Positions 27,077 to 36,510 of a stretch of 64,000 nucleotides of DNA are shown in pieces (the stretch's first letter is position 1; each line of letters starts with the position of its first letter). The translations under genes and the position numbers were made by a program. Below the pieces are notes generated by a model. It was not told the origin of the DNA. It saw only the letters and a list, made by a program, of their open reading frames with translations, and ran no database searches. This stretch comes from Pleomorphomonas oryzae DSM 16300 (GTDB lineage: Bacteria; Pseudomonadota; Alphaproteobacteria; Rhizobiales; Pleomorphomonadaceae), in contig NZ_AUHB01000009.1 in assembly GCF_000422965.1 (NCBI RefSeq), forward strand, positions 1 to 64,000, read 5' to 3'.

Positions 27077-29400
27077 GCCTCACTCCGTCGCATGAAGGAT
27101 ACGGCTCGCATGATCGACTCGGGCGTCGCCGGCGCGTCAAGCGGCGGCACGGCACCCGGCTTCAGGCTGGCGATGGCGTCGAAGATCGCCGAAAACACCG
27201 AACAGGCCAGCATCAGCGGCGGCTCGCCCACCGCCTTGGAGGAGTGGATGGTCTCCTCGCGGTTGGCGCCGTCCCAGAGGCGTGTGTTGAAGATGGCCGG
27301 CACGTCACCGGCGGTCGGGATCTTGTAGGTAGACGGGGCGTGCGTGGCGAGCCGTCCCTTATCGTCCCACACCAGTTCCTCGGTGGTCAGCCAGCCCATG
27401 CCCTGGATGAAGGCACCCTCGATCTGGCCGATGTCGATGGCCGGATTGAGAGATCGTCCGCAGTCATGGAGGATGTCCACCCGGTCGACCTTCATCTCGC
27501 CGGTCATGGTGTCGATGGTGACCTCCGCGCAGGCGGCGCCATAGGCGAAATAGAGGAAGGGCCGACCCTCGGCCTTCTGGCGATCCCAATGAATCTTGGG
27601 CGTCGAATAGAAGCCGGACGCGGAAAGTTGCACGCGGTTCTCGTAGCAGGCCTTGGCGAGATCGGCGAAGGACAGCGAGCCGCCGGCATGGCTGACCCGT
27701 CCGTCGGCAAACACCACGCTTTCCGGCGCCGCGTTGGTGGTCGCCACGAGATGGGCGATCATGCGCTCCTTGATCGCGTCACAGGCGGCGAGCGCCGCCA
27801 TGCCGTTGAGGTCCGAACCGGACGAGGCAGCGGTGGCCGAGGTATTCGGCACCTTGGACGTGTTGGTCGCGGTGATGCGTACCTTGTCGAGCGGGATGCC
27901 GAAGGCATCGGCCGCCACCTGAGCCACCTTGGTGTTGAGGCCCTGCCCCATTTCGGTGCCGCCATGGTTCAGATGAACCGAACCATCGGTATAGACATGC
28001 ACCAGCGCGCCAGCCTGGTTGAGGTGGATCAGCGTGAAGGAGATGCCGAACTTGACCGGCGTCAACGCGATGCCTTTGCGGAGGATGCGATTCTTGGTGT
28101 TGAAGGCGCGGCATTCCTGCCGACGCTTGGCATAGTCGCAGGAACGCTCCAGATCGGCGATCAACTCCGGCAGGATGTTGTCCTCGACCTTCTGGCCATA
28201 AGGCGTCACATCGCGGCCGGGGCCATAGAAGTTCCGCTTGCGGACCTCCAGCGGATCGATGCCGGTGACGATGGCCAGCGTATCCATGATGCGCTCGGCG
28301 GCGAGAATTCCCTGCGGCCCGCCAAACCCACGGAACGCGGTGTTGGTCACGGTGTTGGTCTTGAGCCGTTCCGACTTCAGCGCGACATTGGGGTAATAGT
28401 AGGCGTTGTCGGCATGGAACAGCGTCCGGTCGTTCACGCCGCCCGAGAGATCGGCGGAATAGCCGCAGCGGGCCATGAAGTCGATGTCGGCAGCCAGGAT
28501 CTTGCCCGAGCTGTCATAAGCGACCGCGAAAGCCGTCGTCATGTCATGCCGTTTGCCGGTCATCACCATGTCGTCGTCACGGTCGAGCCGGAGCTTGCAG
28601 GGGCGGCCGGTGACGCGAGCCCCCAACGCGGCAAGGCAGGCCCACTGGCTCGCTTGGCTTTCCTTGCCGCCGAAGCCGCCGCCCATGCGCCGCACTTCAA
28701 CCGTCACCATGGCGTTGGGCACGCCGAGCATATGGGCGACGCAATGCTGCACTTCGGATGGATGCTGGGTCGACGAATAGACGTGCATGTCGCCTGCTTC
28801 GCCGGGAATGGCGAGGGCGATCTGTCCTTCCAGATAGAAGTGCTCCTGCCCGCCATTGCGGATCATGCCATCGAACCGGCGCTGGGCACTGGCAAAGGAC
28901 CGAGCGACATCGCCCCGGCCGTAGCCATAGTCGTCCAGCACACGCAGTCCCTTGGCTTTGGCTTCCTCGGCCGTGAGTACCGGCGGCTCAGCCTCGCCCT
29001 CGAACAGCGCAAGCCGCGTCGCCCGACGGGCGGCATCGCGCGTTTCGGCGACGACGCAGAACAGCACCTCGCCCCAGAACTCCACCTCTTTCTCGGCCAG
29101 GATCGGGTCGCCACCTGTCGAGGTCGACCAGTCGTTGCGACCGGGAATGTCGGCGGCGGTCAGCACGGCGACGACGCCGGGCGCCTGCCGAACGCGCGAG
29201 AGGTCGATGTCGCGGATGCGGCCGCGCGCCATATCCGGGCAGAAGCCGGGCGCCAGATGCAGCGTGCCGGTCGGCTCGACCATGTCGTCGATATAGACGG
29301 CGCGGCCGGTGACATGCAGAACGGCGCTGTCATGGGGCGTCGAACGATGAATGGCTCGGTCAGCCGTCACTTCAGGGAGCTCAGACTCGGGCGCGCTCAT
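27073..29400 (-). CDS. xdhB: Xanthine dehydrogenase, molybdopterin-binding large subunit
   Basis: It oxidises hypoxanthine to xanthine and xanthine to urate at a molybdenum centre. At 775 residues it has the usual length. GGGFGGKE (240-247) contacts the cofactor, QEHFYLE is at 185-191, and the catalytic base is E726 in KAVGEPP. The EHFYLE stretch and the overall spacing fit xanthine dehydrogenase rather than CO dehydrogenase or aldehyde oxidase relatives. I start at the ATG at 29400, which overlaps the xdhA stop (TGATG); a longer frame up to 29472 has no family match. It forms a heterotetramer with XdhA. Confidence 0.96.
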   Translation of the reverse strand: MSAPESELPEVTADRAIHRSTPHDSAVLHVTGRAVYIDDMVEPTGTLHLAPGFCPDMARGRIRDIDLSRVRQAPGVVAVLTAADIPGRNDWSTSTGGDPILAEKEVEFWGEVLFCVVAETRDAARRATRLALFEGEAEPPVLTAEEAKAKGLRVLDDYGYGRGDVARSFASAQRRFDGMIRNGGQEHFYLEGQIALAIPGEAGDMHVYSSTQHPSEVQHCVAHMLGVPNAMVTVEVRRMGGGFGGKESQASQWACLAALGARVTGRPCKLRLDRDDDMVMTGKRHDMTTAFAVAYDSSGKILAADIDFMARCGYSADLSGGVNDRTLFHADNAYYYPNVALKSERLKTNTVTNTAFRGFGGPQGILAAERIMDTLAIVTGIDPLEVRKRNFYGPGRDVTPYGQKVEDNILPELIADLERSCDYAKRRQECRAFNTKNRILRKGIALTPVKFGISFTLIHLNQAGALVHVYTDGSVHLNHGGTEMGQGLNTKVAQVAADAFGIPLDKVRITATNTSKVPNTSATAASSGSDLNGMAALAACDAIKERMIAHLVATTNAAPESVVFADGRVSHAGGSLSFADLAKACYENRVQLSASGFYSTPKIHWDRQKAEGRPFLYFAYGAACAEVTIDTMTGEMKVDRVDILHDCGRSLNPAIDIGQIEGAFIQGMGWLTTEELVWDDKGRLATHAPSTYKIPTAGDVPAIFNTRLWDGANREETIHSSKAVGEPPLMLACSVFSAIFDAIASLKPGAVPPLDAPATPESIMRAVSFMRRSEA

Positions 29401-30890
29401 CAGGCCACCTCTGTTTCCGGCGCCTCGCGGCGGCCGATGACGCGGGTGCGACTGGTCGGCGCGCCGGCGCATTCGACCAGCGCCTTGGCGAGCAACGCCT
29501 TGGCGCTCTCCATACGATAGGCTGCCGAGGCCCGCATGTCGGAGATCGGTGCATAGTCGTCGCCGAGCGCCTCGATGGCCGCCCCCCAGCTCGCCGCCCG
29601 CGCCGGTTGGGCACCGACAAGGCGCGCCTCGGCATGAAGCGCCCGCCTCGGCGTCGCCGCCATGCCGCCAAAGGCGATCCGTGCCTCGGTGATGACGCCA
29701 TCATCGATGGTGAAGCGGAACGCCCCCATCACCGCCGAAATGTCCTCGTCGAACCGCTTGGAGATCTTGTAGGCGCGGAACACCTGGTTCGGCGCCAGCT
29801 TGGGCACCAACAGGCCGGCGACGAACTCGCCCGGCTGTCGGTCCTGCTTGCCGTAGGCGATGAAATAGTCCTCGAGCGGCAGGGCACGCCCCTCCTCGCC
29901 ATGGGCAAGTTCCAGCGTTGCACCGAGGGCAATCAGCGCTGGCGGCATATCGCCGATCGGCGAACCGTTGGCGATGTTGCCGCCGATGGTACCGACGGCC
30001 CTCACCTGCCGCGAGCCGAGGCGGCGGATGAGTTCGCCAAGGTCGGGGTCGAGGTCAGCGAAGACACCGGCGGCATCGTCGTAGGTGACGCCGGCCCCGA
30101 GAATCAGCGCGTCGCCGACATCTTCGATCTGCTTGAGCGCCGCGACGCGACTGACGTAGATGACCTGAGAGATTGGCCGCATGCCCTTGGTGACCTTGAG
30201 GCCAACATCGGTTCCGCCGGCCAGCAGCGTTGCCTCCGGGTATTTCACGACCAGTTGGGCCAGGACCGACAGGCTGGCCGGTGCGGCGAAGAAAGCGCTG
30301 TTGGAGCCGATGAACACATCCTGACCATCGGCGAGAAACTGCAAGAGGCCGGCCGTCTGGCTCATCGCATCGACGAAGCGGTCAGCGGGTGGCCCATCCA
30401 TCGCAACGAGCGCGGCGTCGACGATCGGCCGGTAACCGGTGCAGCGGCAGAGGTTGCCGGCCAATGCGGTCACGACCTCGTCGCGGGGCGGCGGACCGTC
30501 GCGTCCCTCGCCGTGGTAGAGCGCAAAGAGGCTCATGACGATGCCGGGCGTGCAGAAGCCGCACTGCGAACCGTGAGCATCGACGATCGCCTGCTGCACG
30601 GGATGCAGCCGGCCGTCTGGCCAGGCGATGTCTTCGACGGTGACGATTTCCTTGCCATCCATGGCTCCGAGGAACTGGATGCAGGAATTGACCGGCCGGT
30701 AGACGACGCGGCCATCACGCCACTCGCCGATGACCACGGTGCAGGCGCCGCAGTCGCCCTCGTTGCAGCCTTCCTTGGTGCCGGTGGCGCGCTCTCTGAG
30801 GCGCAAGTAGTCGAGCAACGTCTCGGTCGGCTGGACCTCGTCGATTTCGACGATCCGCCCGCGGCGGACGATGCGGATGGAGTCGCGCAT
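29400..30890 (-). CDS. xdhA: Xanthine dehydrogenase, iron-sulfur/FAD small subunit
   Basis: It passes electrons from the molybdenum centre to NAD. The 496-residue chain has a plant-ferredoxin domain with C42, C47, C50 (in GCNEGDCGAC) and C70. A helical 2Fe-2S domain follows with C110, C113, C148 and C150 (SQCGFCTPG and LCRCTGYRP). Then come the FAD-binding domain (ATLLAGGTDVGL, GTIGGNIANGSPIGD) and the CO dehydrogenase flavoprotein C-terminal domain. All cluster ligands are present. It starts four bases after the uraH stop. Confidence 0.96.
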   Translation of the reverse strand: MRDSIRIVRRGRIVEIDEVQPTETLLDYLRLRERATGTKEGCNEGDCGACTVVIGEWRDGRVVYRPVNSCIQFLGAMDGKEIVTVEDIAWPDGRLHPVQQAIVDAHGSQCGFCTPGIVMSLFALYHGEGRDGPPPRDEVVTALAGNLCRCTGYRPIVDAALVAMDGPPADRFVDAMSQTAGLLQFLADGQDVFIGSNSAFFAAPASLSVLAQLVVKYPEATLLAGGTDVGLKVTKGMRPISQVIYVSRVAALKQIEDVGDALILGAGVTYDDAAGVFADLDPDLGELIRRLGSRQVRAVGTIGGNIANGSPIGDMPPALIALGATLELAHGEEGRALPLEDYFIAYGKQDRQPGEFVAGLLVPKLAPNQVFRAYKISKRFDEDISAVMGAFRFTIDDGVITEARIAFGGMAATPRRALHAEARLVGAQPARAASWGAAIEALGDDYAPISDMRASAAYRMESAKALLAKALVECAGAPTSRTRVIGRREAPETEVA

Positions 30891-30894
30891 GGGC

Positions 30895-31257
30895 TCAGCT
30901 CCCGCGATAGGTTGAATATCCGTAAGGCGATATCAGCAGCGGCACATGATAGTGGGCCGCCGCGTCGGCAATGCCGAAACGGATGGGTATGATGTCTAGA
31001 AAAGCCGGATCGGTAAGGGTATGGCCAGCCGCGCGCAGATAGTCGCCGGCATGGAACACCAGCTCGTAGGATCCGGTGGAAAATGAGCTGCCGGAAAGCA
31101 GCGGGCCGTCGATACGACCGTCCTGGTTGGTCGTCGCTTCACGAAGAAGGTCGCGGCTGCCGTCGGCACGAACCGCCCAGAGTTCTATCCTCAGGCCGGC
31201 AGCAGGCCGCCCCGCCGCCGTGTCGAGCACATGGGTCGTCAGACGCCCCTCAGCCAA
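30895..31257 (-). CDS. uraH: 5-hydroxyisourate hydrolase (transthyretin-like)
   Basis: It hydrolyses 5-hydroxyisourate, the PuuD product, to OHCU. The 120-residue protein has the N-terminal [14 protein letters not shown] (active-site His9), a central strand region and the diagnostic C-terminal YRGS (117-120). No signal peptide is seen. The start appears to be TTG at 31257: GGAG lies seven bases upstream, no ATG is available before the conserved N-terminus, and starting later would remove the active-site histidine. It is the first gene of the purine operon. The next enzyme, OHCU decarboxylase (UraD), is not in the window. Confidence 0.93.
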   Translation of the reverse strand: MAEGRLTTHVLDTAAGRPAAGLRIELWAVRADGSRDLLREATTNQDGRIDGPLLSGSSFSTGSYELVFHAGDYLRAAGHTLTDPAFLDIIPIRFGIADAAAHYHVPLLISPYGYSTYRGS

Positions 31258-31279
31258 CGCTCAGCTCCTCCCTGTCGGC

Positions 31280-31319
31280 GCCGGCAGAAAGCCGGCTTCT
31301 GTCGCAGACGTTTTGTCTG
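31280..31319 (-). promoter_or_regulatory. Two inverted repeats in the uraH leader
   Basis: GCCGGC-AGAAA-GCCGGC (31280-31285 with 31291-31296) and CAGAC-GTTTT-GTCTG (31305-31309 with 31315-31319) lie 23 to 62 bases before the uraH start on the minus strand. They could be leader hairpins or operator half-sites. Confidence 0.4.
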
Positions 31320-31362
31320 GCACGACTTGCCGCCTTTAGGAAGGCCCATTTCCCGAAACAGA

Positions 31363-31376
31363 CTAGGTGATCCTAG
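31363..31376. promoter_or_regulatory. Palindrome upstream of the purine operon (candidate operator)
   Basis: CTAGG-TGAT-CCTAG is a perfect inverted repeat about 106 bases before the uraH start, in the only sizeable gap upstream of the nine-gene purine operon. Its position suits a purine-responsive regulator; none is encoded nearby, so the binding protein is unknown. Confidence 0.4.
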
Positions 31377-31472
31377 CTTTTCCAGCCGTAAACCACGATG
31401 GGGTGGTGGGGAAATAGTATGGAAATCCAAACCAATCAGGCGACTTTTGAAAGTGAAAACTGAAGATATGGA

Positions 31473-31507
31473 ACGGGCGCCGCAGCCGATAAGCCGCCGG
31501 CGCCCGT
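31473..31507 (-). terminator. Terminator-like hairpin after aapP
   Basis: ACGGGCGCCG and CGGCGCCCGT form a perfect 10-bp stem (31473-31482 with 31498-31507), eight bases past the aapP stop. The loop is 15 nt and the minus-strand tail (GTTCCATATCTTC) is only moderately U-rich. Confidence 0.65.
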
Positions 31508-31514
31508 CAAGAAA

Positions 31515-32282
31515 TCAGTGGAGGATCTGGCCGAGGAACAGCTTGGTGCGTTCGTGCATGGGGTTGGAGAAGAACTCCTCCGGTTCGTTCTGCTCGACGA
31601 TCTGACCCTGGTCCATGAAGATGACGCGGTTGGCCACCTGACGGGCAAAGCCCATTTCATGGGTCACGCAGATCATGGTCATGCCTTCCTCAGCGAGGCC
31701 GACCATGGTGTCGAGCACTTCCTTGACCATCTCGGGATCGAGGGCCGAGGTCGGCTCGTCGAACAGCATGATCTTCGGCCGCATGCACAGCGAACGAGCG
31801 ATGGCGACGCGCTGCTGCTGACCACCGGAGAGCTGACCGGGATATTTATGCGCCTGCTCGGGGATCTTGACGCGGGTGAGGAAGTGCATGGCGACCTCCT
31901 CGGCTTCCTTCTTGGGCATCTTGCGTACCCAGATCGGCGCCAGCGTGCAGTTCTCCAGGATAGTCAGGTGTGGGAACAGGTTGAAGTGCTGGAACACCAT
32001 GCCCACCTCGCGCCGCACCTCGTCGATGCGTTTGAGGTCGTTGGTGAGCTCGATGCCATCAACGATGATCTTGCCCTTCTGGTGTTCCTCGAGGCGATTG
32101 ATGCAGCGGATGGTCGTCGACTTGCCCGAGCCGGACGGCCCGCAGATGACGATACGCTCGCCGCGCTTGACGGAGAGATTGACGTCGCGCAGCACGTGGA
32201 ACTCGCCGAACCATTTGTTGACGCCGATCATCTCGACGGCGGTTTCGGAGACAGGTGTGGCAGCTAAGGCAATATCGGCCAT
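31515..32282 (-). CDS. aapP: General L-amino acid ABC transporter ATPase
   Basis: The ATP-hydrolysing subunit of a polar amino acid importer, 255 residues. Walker A is GPSGSGKS (48-55), with the signature [15 protein letters not shown], Walker [12 protein letters not shown] and the switch His in VTHEMGF. The length and the sequence class fit AapP/BztD. I start at the ATG at 32282; a longer frame to 32459 lies inside the aapM 3' end and is not supported. Gene order J-Q-M-P is the standard one of the rhizobial Aap system, which takes up many L-amino acids. Confidence 0.94.
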   Translation of the reverse strand: MADIALAATPVSETAVEMIGVNKWFGEFHVLRDVNLSVKRGERIVICGPSGSGKSTTIRCINRLEEHQKGKIIVDGIELTNDLKRIDEVRREVGMVFQHFNLFPHLTILENCTLAPIWVRKMPKKEAEEVAMHFLTRVKIPEQAHKYPGQLSGGQQQRVAIARSLCMRPKIMLFDEPTSALDPEMVKEVLDTMVGLAEEGMTMICVTHEMGFARQVANRVIFMDQGQIVEQNEPEEFFSNPMHERTKLFLGQILH

Positions 32283-32329
32283 GAATGGGGTCCCTTTGGC
32301 GGCAGGCGGGGCGGCGGCGAACGGCCGGC

Positions 32330-33472
32330 TTACCGCTTGCGTCCGGTGTTGAGCTTTCTCTCCATGTACATCGAATAGCGTGACATGGAGAAACAGAAAA
32401 CCCAGAAAACGGCGGCGGCGAAGATCAGGCCCGTCGGGGCGATCGACGGCGTCGACCAACTGGCGTCGGAGAAGTTGCGCTGGATCGATCCGAGAAGATC
32501 GTAAAGACCGATGATCATCACCAGCGAGGTGTCCTTGAACAGCGAGATGAAGCTGTTGACGATGCCGGGAATGACGATCTTCAGGGCCTGCGGCAGGATG
32601 ATCAGCCGCATCGATTGCCAGTAGCTGAGGCCGAGCGAGGCGGCGCCTTCATACTGCCCCTTGGGGATGGCTTGCAGGCCGCCGCGAATGGTCTCGGCCA
32701 TGTAGGCGCCGGTGAACAGGGCGACACCGATCAGGGCGCGCAGCAGCTTGTCGAAGTTGACGCCGTTGGGCAGGAACAGCGGCAGCATCACCGAGGCCAT
32801 GAACAGCACGGTGATGAGCGGCACGCCGCGCCAGATCTCGATGAACACCACCGATACGATCTTGATGAACGGCAGCTTCGAGCGCCGACCGAGCGCCAGG
32901 AGAATGCCGAGCGGCAGCGAGGCGACGATGCCGGTAATCGCCACGACCAGCGTCACCAGAAGGCCGCCCCAGTTGGGAGTTTCGACGATCGGCAGGCCGA
33001 ACCCGCCATAGAGCAGCCAGAAGGTCAGGACGGGAAAGGCCGTCAGCATCAACCACGTGCCCTCACGCCGACGCGGCATCTTGGGAATGGCGATCCAGGC
33101 AAGGCCGAGGAAGAAGCCGATCATCACCAGAGATGGCCGCCAGCGCTGATCGGCGGGGTAGGAGCCGAAGGTGAACTGCGCCAGTTTGGCATGGACGAAA
33201 GCCCAGCAGGCGCCCATGGGCTCGCCATTCTTCGGCAGGCAGGCGTCGCGATTGGTGCCCGTCCAGACGGCGTCGACGAACAGCCAGCGGAAGAGCGGCG
33301 GTCCGGCCCAGACCAGCAGGAGCGCCATCGCCAGGGTGACCAGAATATTCAGGGGCGACGAGAAAAGATGCTTGCGCGCCCAGCCGGGAAAGCCACCGAG
33401 CGAGGCCGGCGGTGCCTCGGGTTCAAGAAAATCGCGGCGGACGAAGACGGTATCGGTTTCGATGCGGCTCAT
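32330..33472 (-). CDS. aapM: General L-amino acid ABC transporter permease AapM
   Basis: An inner-membrane permease, 380 residues. An N-terminal cytoplasmic tail and a first membrane segment (about 40-58) precede a periplasmic stretch with [17 protein letters not shown], typical of AapM/BztC. The HisM-type core follows, with the coupling loop [22 protein letters not shown]. The ATG at 33472 has GAGGGG six bases upstream; an ATG two codons earlier is less well placed. It sits ten bases after the aapQ stop. Confidence 0.94.
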   Translation of the reverse strand: MSRIETDTVFVRRDFLEPEAPPASLGGFPGWARKHLFSSPLNILVTLAMALLLVWAGPPLFRWLFVDAVWTGTNRDACLPKNGEPMGACWAFVHAKLAQFTFGSYPADQRWRPSLVMIGFFLGLAWIAIPKMPRRREGTWLMLTAFPVLTFWLLYGGFGLPIVETPNWGGLLVTLVVAITGIVASLPLGILLALGRRSKLPFIKIVSVVFIEIWRGVPLITVLFMASVMLPLFLPNGVNFDKLLRALIGVALFTGAYMAETIRGGLQAIPKGQYEGAASLGLSYWQSMRLIILPQALKIVIPGIVNSFISLFKDTSLVMIIGLYDLLGSIQRNFSDASWSTPSIAPTGLIFAAAVFWVFCFSMSRYSMYMERKLNTGRKR

Positions 33473-33482
33473 GACCATCCCC

Positions 33483-34682
33483 TCAGCGTTCGACCAGCGC
33501 CACGCGGGCATTGAACCAGTTCATCAGCGCGGCGGTGATGAGGCTCAGCGCGAGGTAGACCGCCATGGTGATGGCGATAACCTCGATGGCGTGACCGGTG
33601 ATGTTGAGCGTTGACCCGGCGAACACCGCCACCAGATCCGGATAGCCGATGGCCAGAGCCAGCGACGAGTTTTTGGTGAGGTTGAGGTACTGGCTGGTGA
33701 GCGGCGGGATGATCACCCGCATGGCCTGCGGCACCACGATGAGGCGCATGGTCTGGTTGGGGCGCAGTCCCAGCGAGAAGGCCGCTTCGCTCTGGCCGGC
33801 CGACACGGCGAGAATGCCGCCGCGTACCGTCTCGGCAATGAAGGTCGCCGTGTAGAGCGAGATGCCGAACAGCATGGCGGTCAGCTCGGGATGGATGACC
33901 ATTCCGCCGACGAAGTTGAAGCCCTTGAGCTCGGGAAACTCGAAGGAAAGCGGCGCGCCAAGCACCAGAAAGACGGCAAGCGGCAGTCCGACGATGAGGC
34001 CGAGCGAGGCCCGGAAGACCGGAAACGACTGGCCGGTGGCGATCTGACGGCGCTTGGCCCATCGCGCCATAACCCAGGCCAGCACCATTGCGACCGGCAC
34101 CGTCCACAGGACGATTTCGAAACCCTCGCCAATGATCGGGCGCGGCATGGTCAGGCCACGGTTGGAAAGATTGATCGAGAGAGGCAACCAGTAACCCTGG
34201 CGCGGTCCCGGCAGCACCGACAGGACCGCCTTGTACCAAAACAGAAGTTGCAAGAGCAGCGGGACATTGCGCAACGTCTCGACGTAGACCGTCGCAGCCC
34301 GGGCCAGCAGCCAGTTGTTGGACAGACGCGAAATGCCGACGACAAAGCCGATGATCGTCGCAAAAACGATGCCGAGCACAGATACGATGATCGTATTGAG
34401 AAGGCCGACCTTGAAGGCCTGAGCGTGCGAGGAATCGAGCGTGTAGTCGATGGGCTTCTGCGAGATATCGAAGCCGGCTCGCATGTTGAGGAAATCGAAG
34501 CCGAAGGGGATATTGGCGGCACGCAGGTTGACGGCGGTGTTGTGGATCACCCACACGGCGAACAGGATCAGGAAGAGCAAGACCAGGCCCTGGAACACCC
34601 AGCCGCGGATCGTCGCATCATAGAGAACGGCGCGAACCAAGGATCGGGGCGTTTCGTCGACCGTTTTGTCTCGGAGCGTCAT
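33483..34682 (-). CDS. aapQ: General L-amino acid ABC transporter permease AapQ
   Basis: The partner permease of AapM, 399 residues, matching the usual length of about 400. A first membrane helix (about 28-48) is followed by a periplasmic segment with NIPFGFDFLNMRAGFDISQ, typical of AapQ/BztB. The core ends with the coupling loop SEAAFSLGLRPNQTMRLIVVPQAMR. The ATG at 34682 gives the family N-terminus; the longer frame to 34724 has no support. A 218-base gap rich in short inverted repeats separates it from aapJ. Confidence 0.94.
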   Translation of the reverse strand: MTLRDKTVDETPRSLVRAVLYDATIRGWVFQGLVLLFLILFAVWVIHNTAVNLRAANIPFGFDFLNMRAGFDISQKPIDYTLDSSHAQAFKVGLLNTIIVSVLGIVFATIIGFVVGISRLSNNWLLARAATVYVETLRNVPLLLQLLFWYKAVLSVLPGPRQGYWLPLSINLSNRGLTMPRPIIGEGFEIVLWTVPVAMVLAWVMARWAKRRQIATGQSFPVFRASLGLIVGLPLAVFLVLGAPLSFEFPELKGFNFVGGMVIHPELTAMLFGISLYTATFIAETVRGGILAVSAGQSEAAFSLGLRPNQTMRLIVVPQAMRVIIPPLTSQYLNLTKNSSLALAIGYPDLVAVFAGSTLNITGHAIEVIAITMAVYLALSLITAALMNWFNARVALVER

Positions 34683-34900
34683 GTCAGGCCTCGAGAGTGG
34701 GCGCCAAGCGGGCGCCAAAAGCACGTTTCACAAGAGCGGGCGCCACCGGCGCGACGCGCCGCACACGCTGGACACGGACCGCCTGCGCACGCTTATGGCG
34801 CCGGCCGGACGTATGAACGACCGGACGGCGGCATGAGCCGACGCATCGCGTTGGTCCGAGAGACGGAGGCGTCCGTTGAGAACGCCCCTCGCCTGTTCGA

Positions 34901-35932
34901 TCAGCGGATCGGCGGAGCGTACTGCAGCCCGCCCTTCGACCACAGCGCGTTGAGGCCGCGAGCGATCTTGAGCGGCGAGCCTTCGCCGACGTTACGCTCG
35001 AAGGACTCGCCGTAGTTGCCGACGCCCTTGATGATGTTGTAGGCCCAGTCCTTGTTGAGACCGATCGGCGTACCGAAGTCGACACCTTCGCCAACGCCAA
35101 GAAGGCGCTGGATTTCAGGATTTTCCGACTTCTTCATCTCGTCGACGTTGGCCTGCGTCACACCGAATTCTTCGGCGGTCAGCATGGCGTAATGGCTCCA
35201 GCGGACGATGGATTCCCACTGATCGTCGCCTTGGCGAACGGCCGGCCCGAGCGGCTCCTTGGAGATGATCTCCGGCAGCACCATGCTGTCATCCGGCTTG
35301 GTCATCTTCAGGCGGATCGAATAGAGGCCCGAGGCGTCGGTGGTGTAGGCATCGCAACGGCCGGCATCATAGGCGGCGTCCGCCTCTTCCTGCTTCTCGA
35401 ACACAACGGCGTTGAAGGTCATGCCGTTGGATTTGAAGTAGTCGGCAAGGTTGAGCTCGGTGGTGGTGCCGGACTGCACGCAGACCGAGGCGCCATTGAG
35501 ATCCTTGGCCGAGGAAACACCCAGCGACTTCTTCACCATGAAGCCCTGACCGTCATAGTAGTTGATGCCGGTGAACGTGATGCCGAGCTGCGTGTCACGG
35601 CTCATCGTATCGGTCGAGTTACGGGCCAGCATGTCGATTTCCTTCGACTGCAGGGCCGTGAAGCGCTCCTTGGCCGAAAGACCGGTGAACTTCACCTTGG
35701 TGGGATCGCCGAAGACGGCAGCGGCAACGGCACGGCAGGCATCGACGTCGAGACCCTTCCAGTTGCCGGCATCGTCGGGCGCGCCAAAGCCGGCGAGACC
35801 GGTGCCGTTGACGCCGCACTGCACAAAGCCCTTGGCTTTGACATCATCGAGCGTGCCGGCCGATGCGGCAACAGCGCCAGCTCCTACGAAAGCAGCGCCG
35901 AGCAGCAGAGTCTTGAATGTGTTGGAACGCAT
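34901..35932 (-). CDS. aapJ: General L-amino acid ABC transporter periplasmic binding protein
   Basis: It binds L-amino acids in the periplasm and delivers them to AapQM. The 343-residue precursor has a clear signal peptide (residues 1-25, ending AASA, cleaved before GTLDDVKAKG). The SBP_bac_3 fold follows, with CGVNGTGLAGFGAPDDAGNWKG split over the first ligand loop, DMLARNSTDTMSRDTQLG and the VCVQSGTTTELN hinge. GGGGAG precedes the ATG at 35932. It heads the operon, and the 218-base spacer to aapQ would allow higher binding-protein output. Confidence 0.95.
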   Translation of the reverse strand: MRSNTFKTLLLGAAFVGAGAVAASAGTLDDVKAKGFVQCGVNGTGLAGFGAPDDAGNWKGLDVDACRAVAAAVFGDPTKVKFTGLSAKERFTALQSKEIDMLARNSTDTMSRDTQLGITFTGINYYDGQGFMVKKSLGVSSAKDLNGASVCVQSGTTTELNLADYFKSNGMTFNAVVFEKQEEADAAYDAGRCDAYTTDASGLYSIRLKMTKPDDSMVLPEIISKEPLGPAVRQGDDQWESIVRWSHYAMLTAEEFGVTQANVDEMKKSENPEIQRLLGVGEGVDFGTPIGLNKDWAYNIIKGVGNYGESFERNVGEGSPLKIARGLNALWSKGGLQYAPPIR

Positions 35933-36510
35933 GAATGTCTCCCCTGATGACCAACGAAGCCCGGTGCGTGGGTGCTCTTGTTGTTGTTGACACCCGCTCC
36001 GATCGTCGGAGCGCCGAAGCACACGCGATCCACCGAGCCTAGTTTTGAAACGATTTCCCAAGGCTAACCCTCGCCGCTTTCGGCCGAAGGATAGAAACCA
36101 TTGGCAGTCGCTCCACGCCTGCCGAAACGACAGGCTCCTTAGTCACTAGATTACAAATTATGCCGATGGTCAATCGCAAAGCGCCTTAAATTGACCACAA
36201 ACTACACATGCGCAAATGATAATCGAAACATCGCCCATGAAATATGCAGACAGGTTATTTTTTATCCAGTCCACAGGTTACTTAAGAAAAACTGCGGGGC
36301 CTATTGGCGCCAGCTGGAAAACCATAAGCCGGAATTCACAAAAAAAGGCCCCGGGGCGTCACGTGTTTTCACGTAGACACCGATGAACTTGATTTTCGGA
36401 AGAGTCATACGCGCCGGACAGCGTAGAAGCGCAGAGACGATTACCGGCGGCGGGCCGCAGCCAGCCACCGGTGCCGGGGATCATCCCTCATCACTTGGTC
36501 CAAGTCGGAC
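35933..36510 (-). other. Intergenic region upstream of aapJ and downstream of panB
   Basis: These 578 bases have no convincing gene. A 61-codon plus-strand frame at 36191-36376 has no recognisable features. The middle (about 36140-36350) is AT-rich and probably carries the aapJ promoter. At 36340-36374 the minus strand reads a small ACGTG/CACGT hairpin (TTTT loop), then GCCCCGGGGCC, then seven Ts, which could end the panC-panB transcript about 150 bases after panB. Confidence 0.45.

Noticed and set aside
27244-29520. Plus-strand open frame of 758 codons
   Set aside because: It is the shadow of xdhB on the other strand; xdhB has all its catalytic motifs.
31318-31330. Sigma-54-like -24/-12 element (TGGCACG with TTGC)
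   Set aside because: The spacing is two bases where the consensus needs four, so the boxes would be out of phase.
36117-36135. GCCTG/CAGGC inverted repeat upstream of aapJ
   Set aside because: Arms of only five bases around nine; expected by chance at this GC content.
36191-36376. Plus-strand frame of 61 codons upstream of aapJ
   Set aside because: No ribosome site, no conserved features, and it lies in the AT-rich promoter region.
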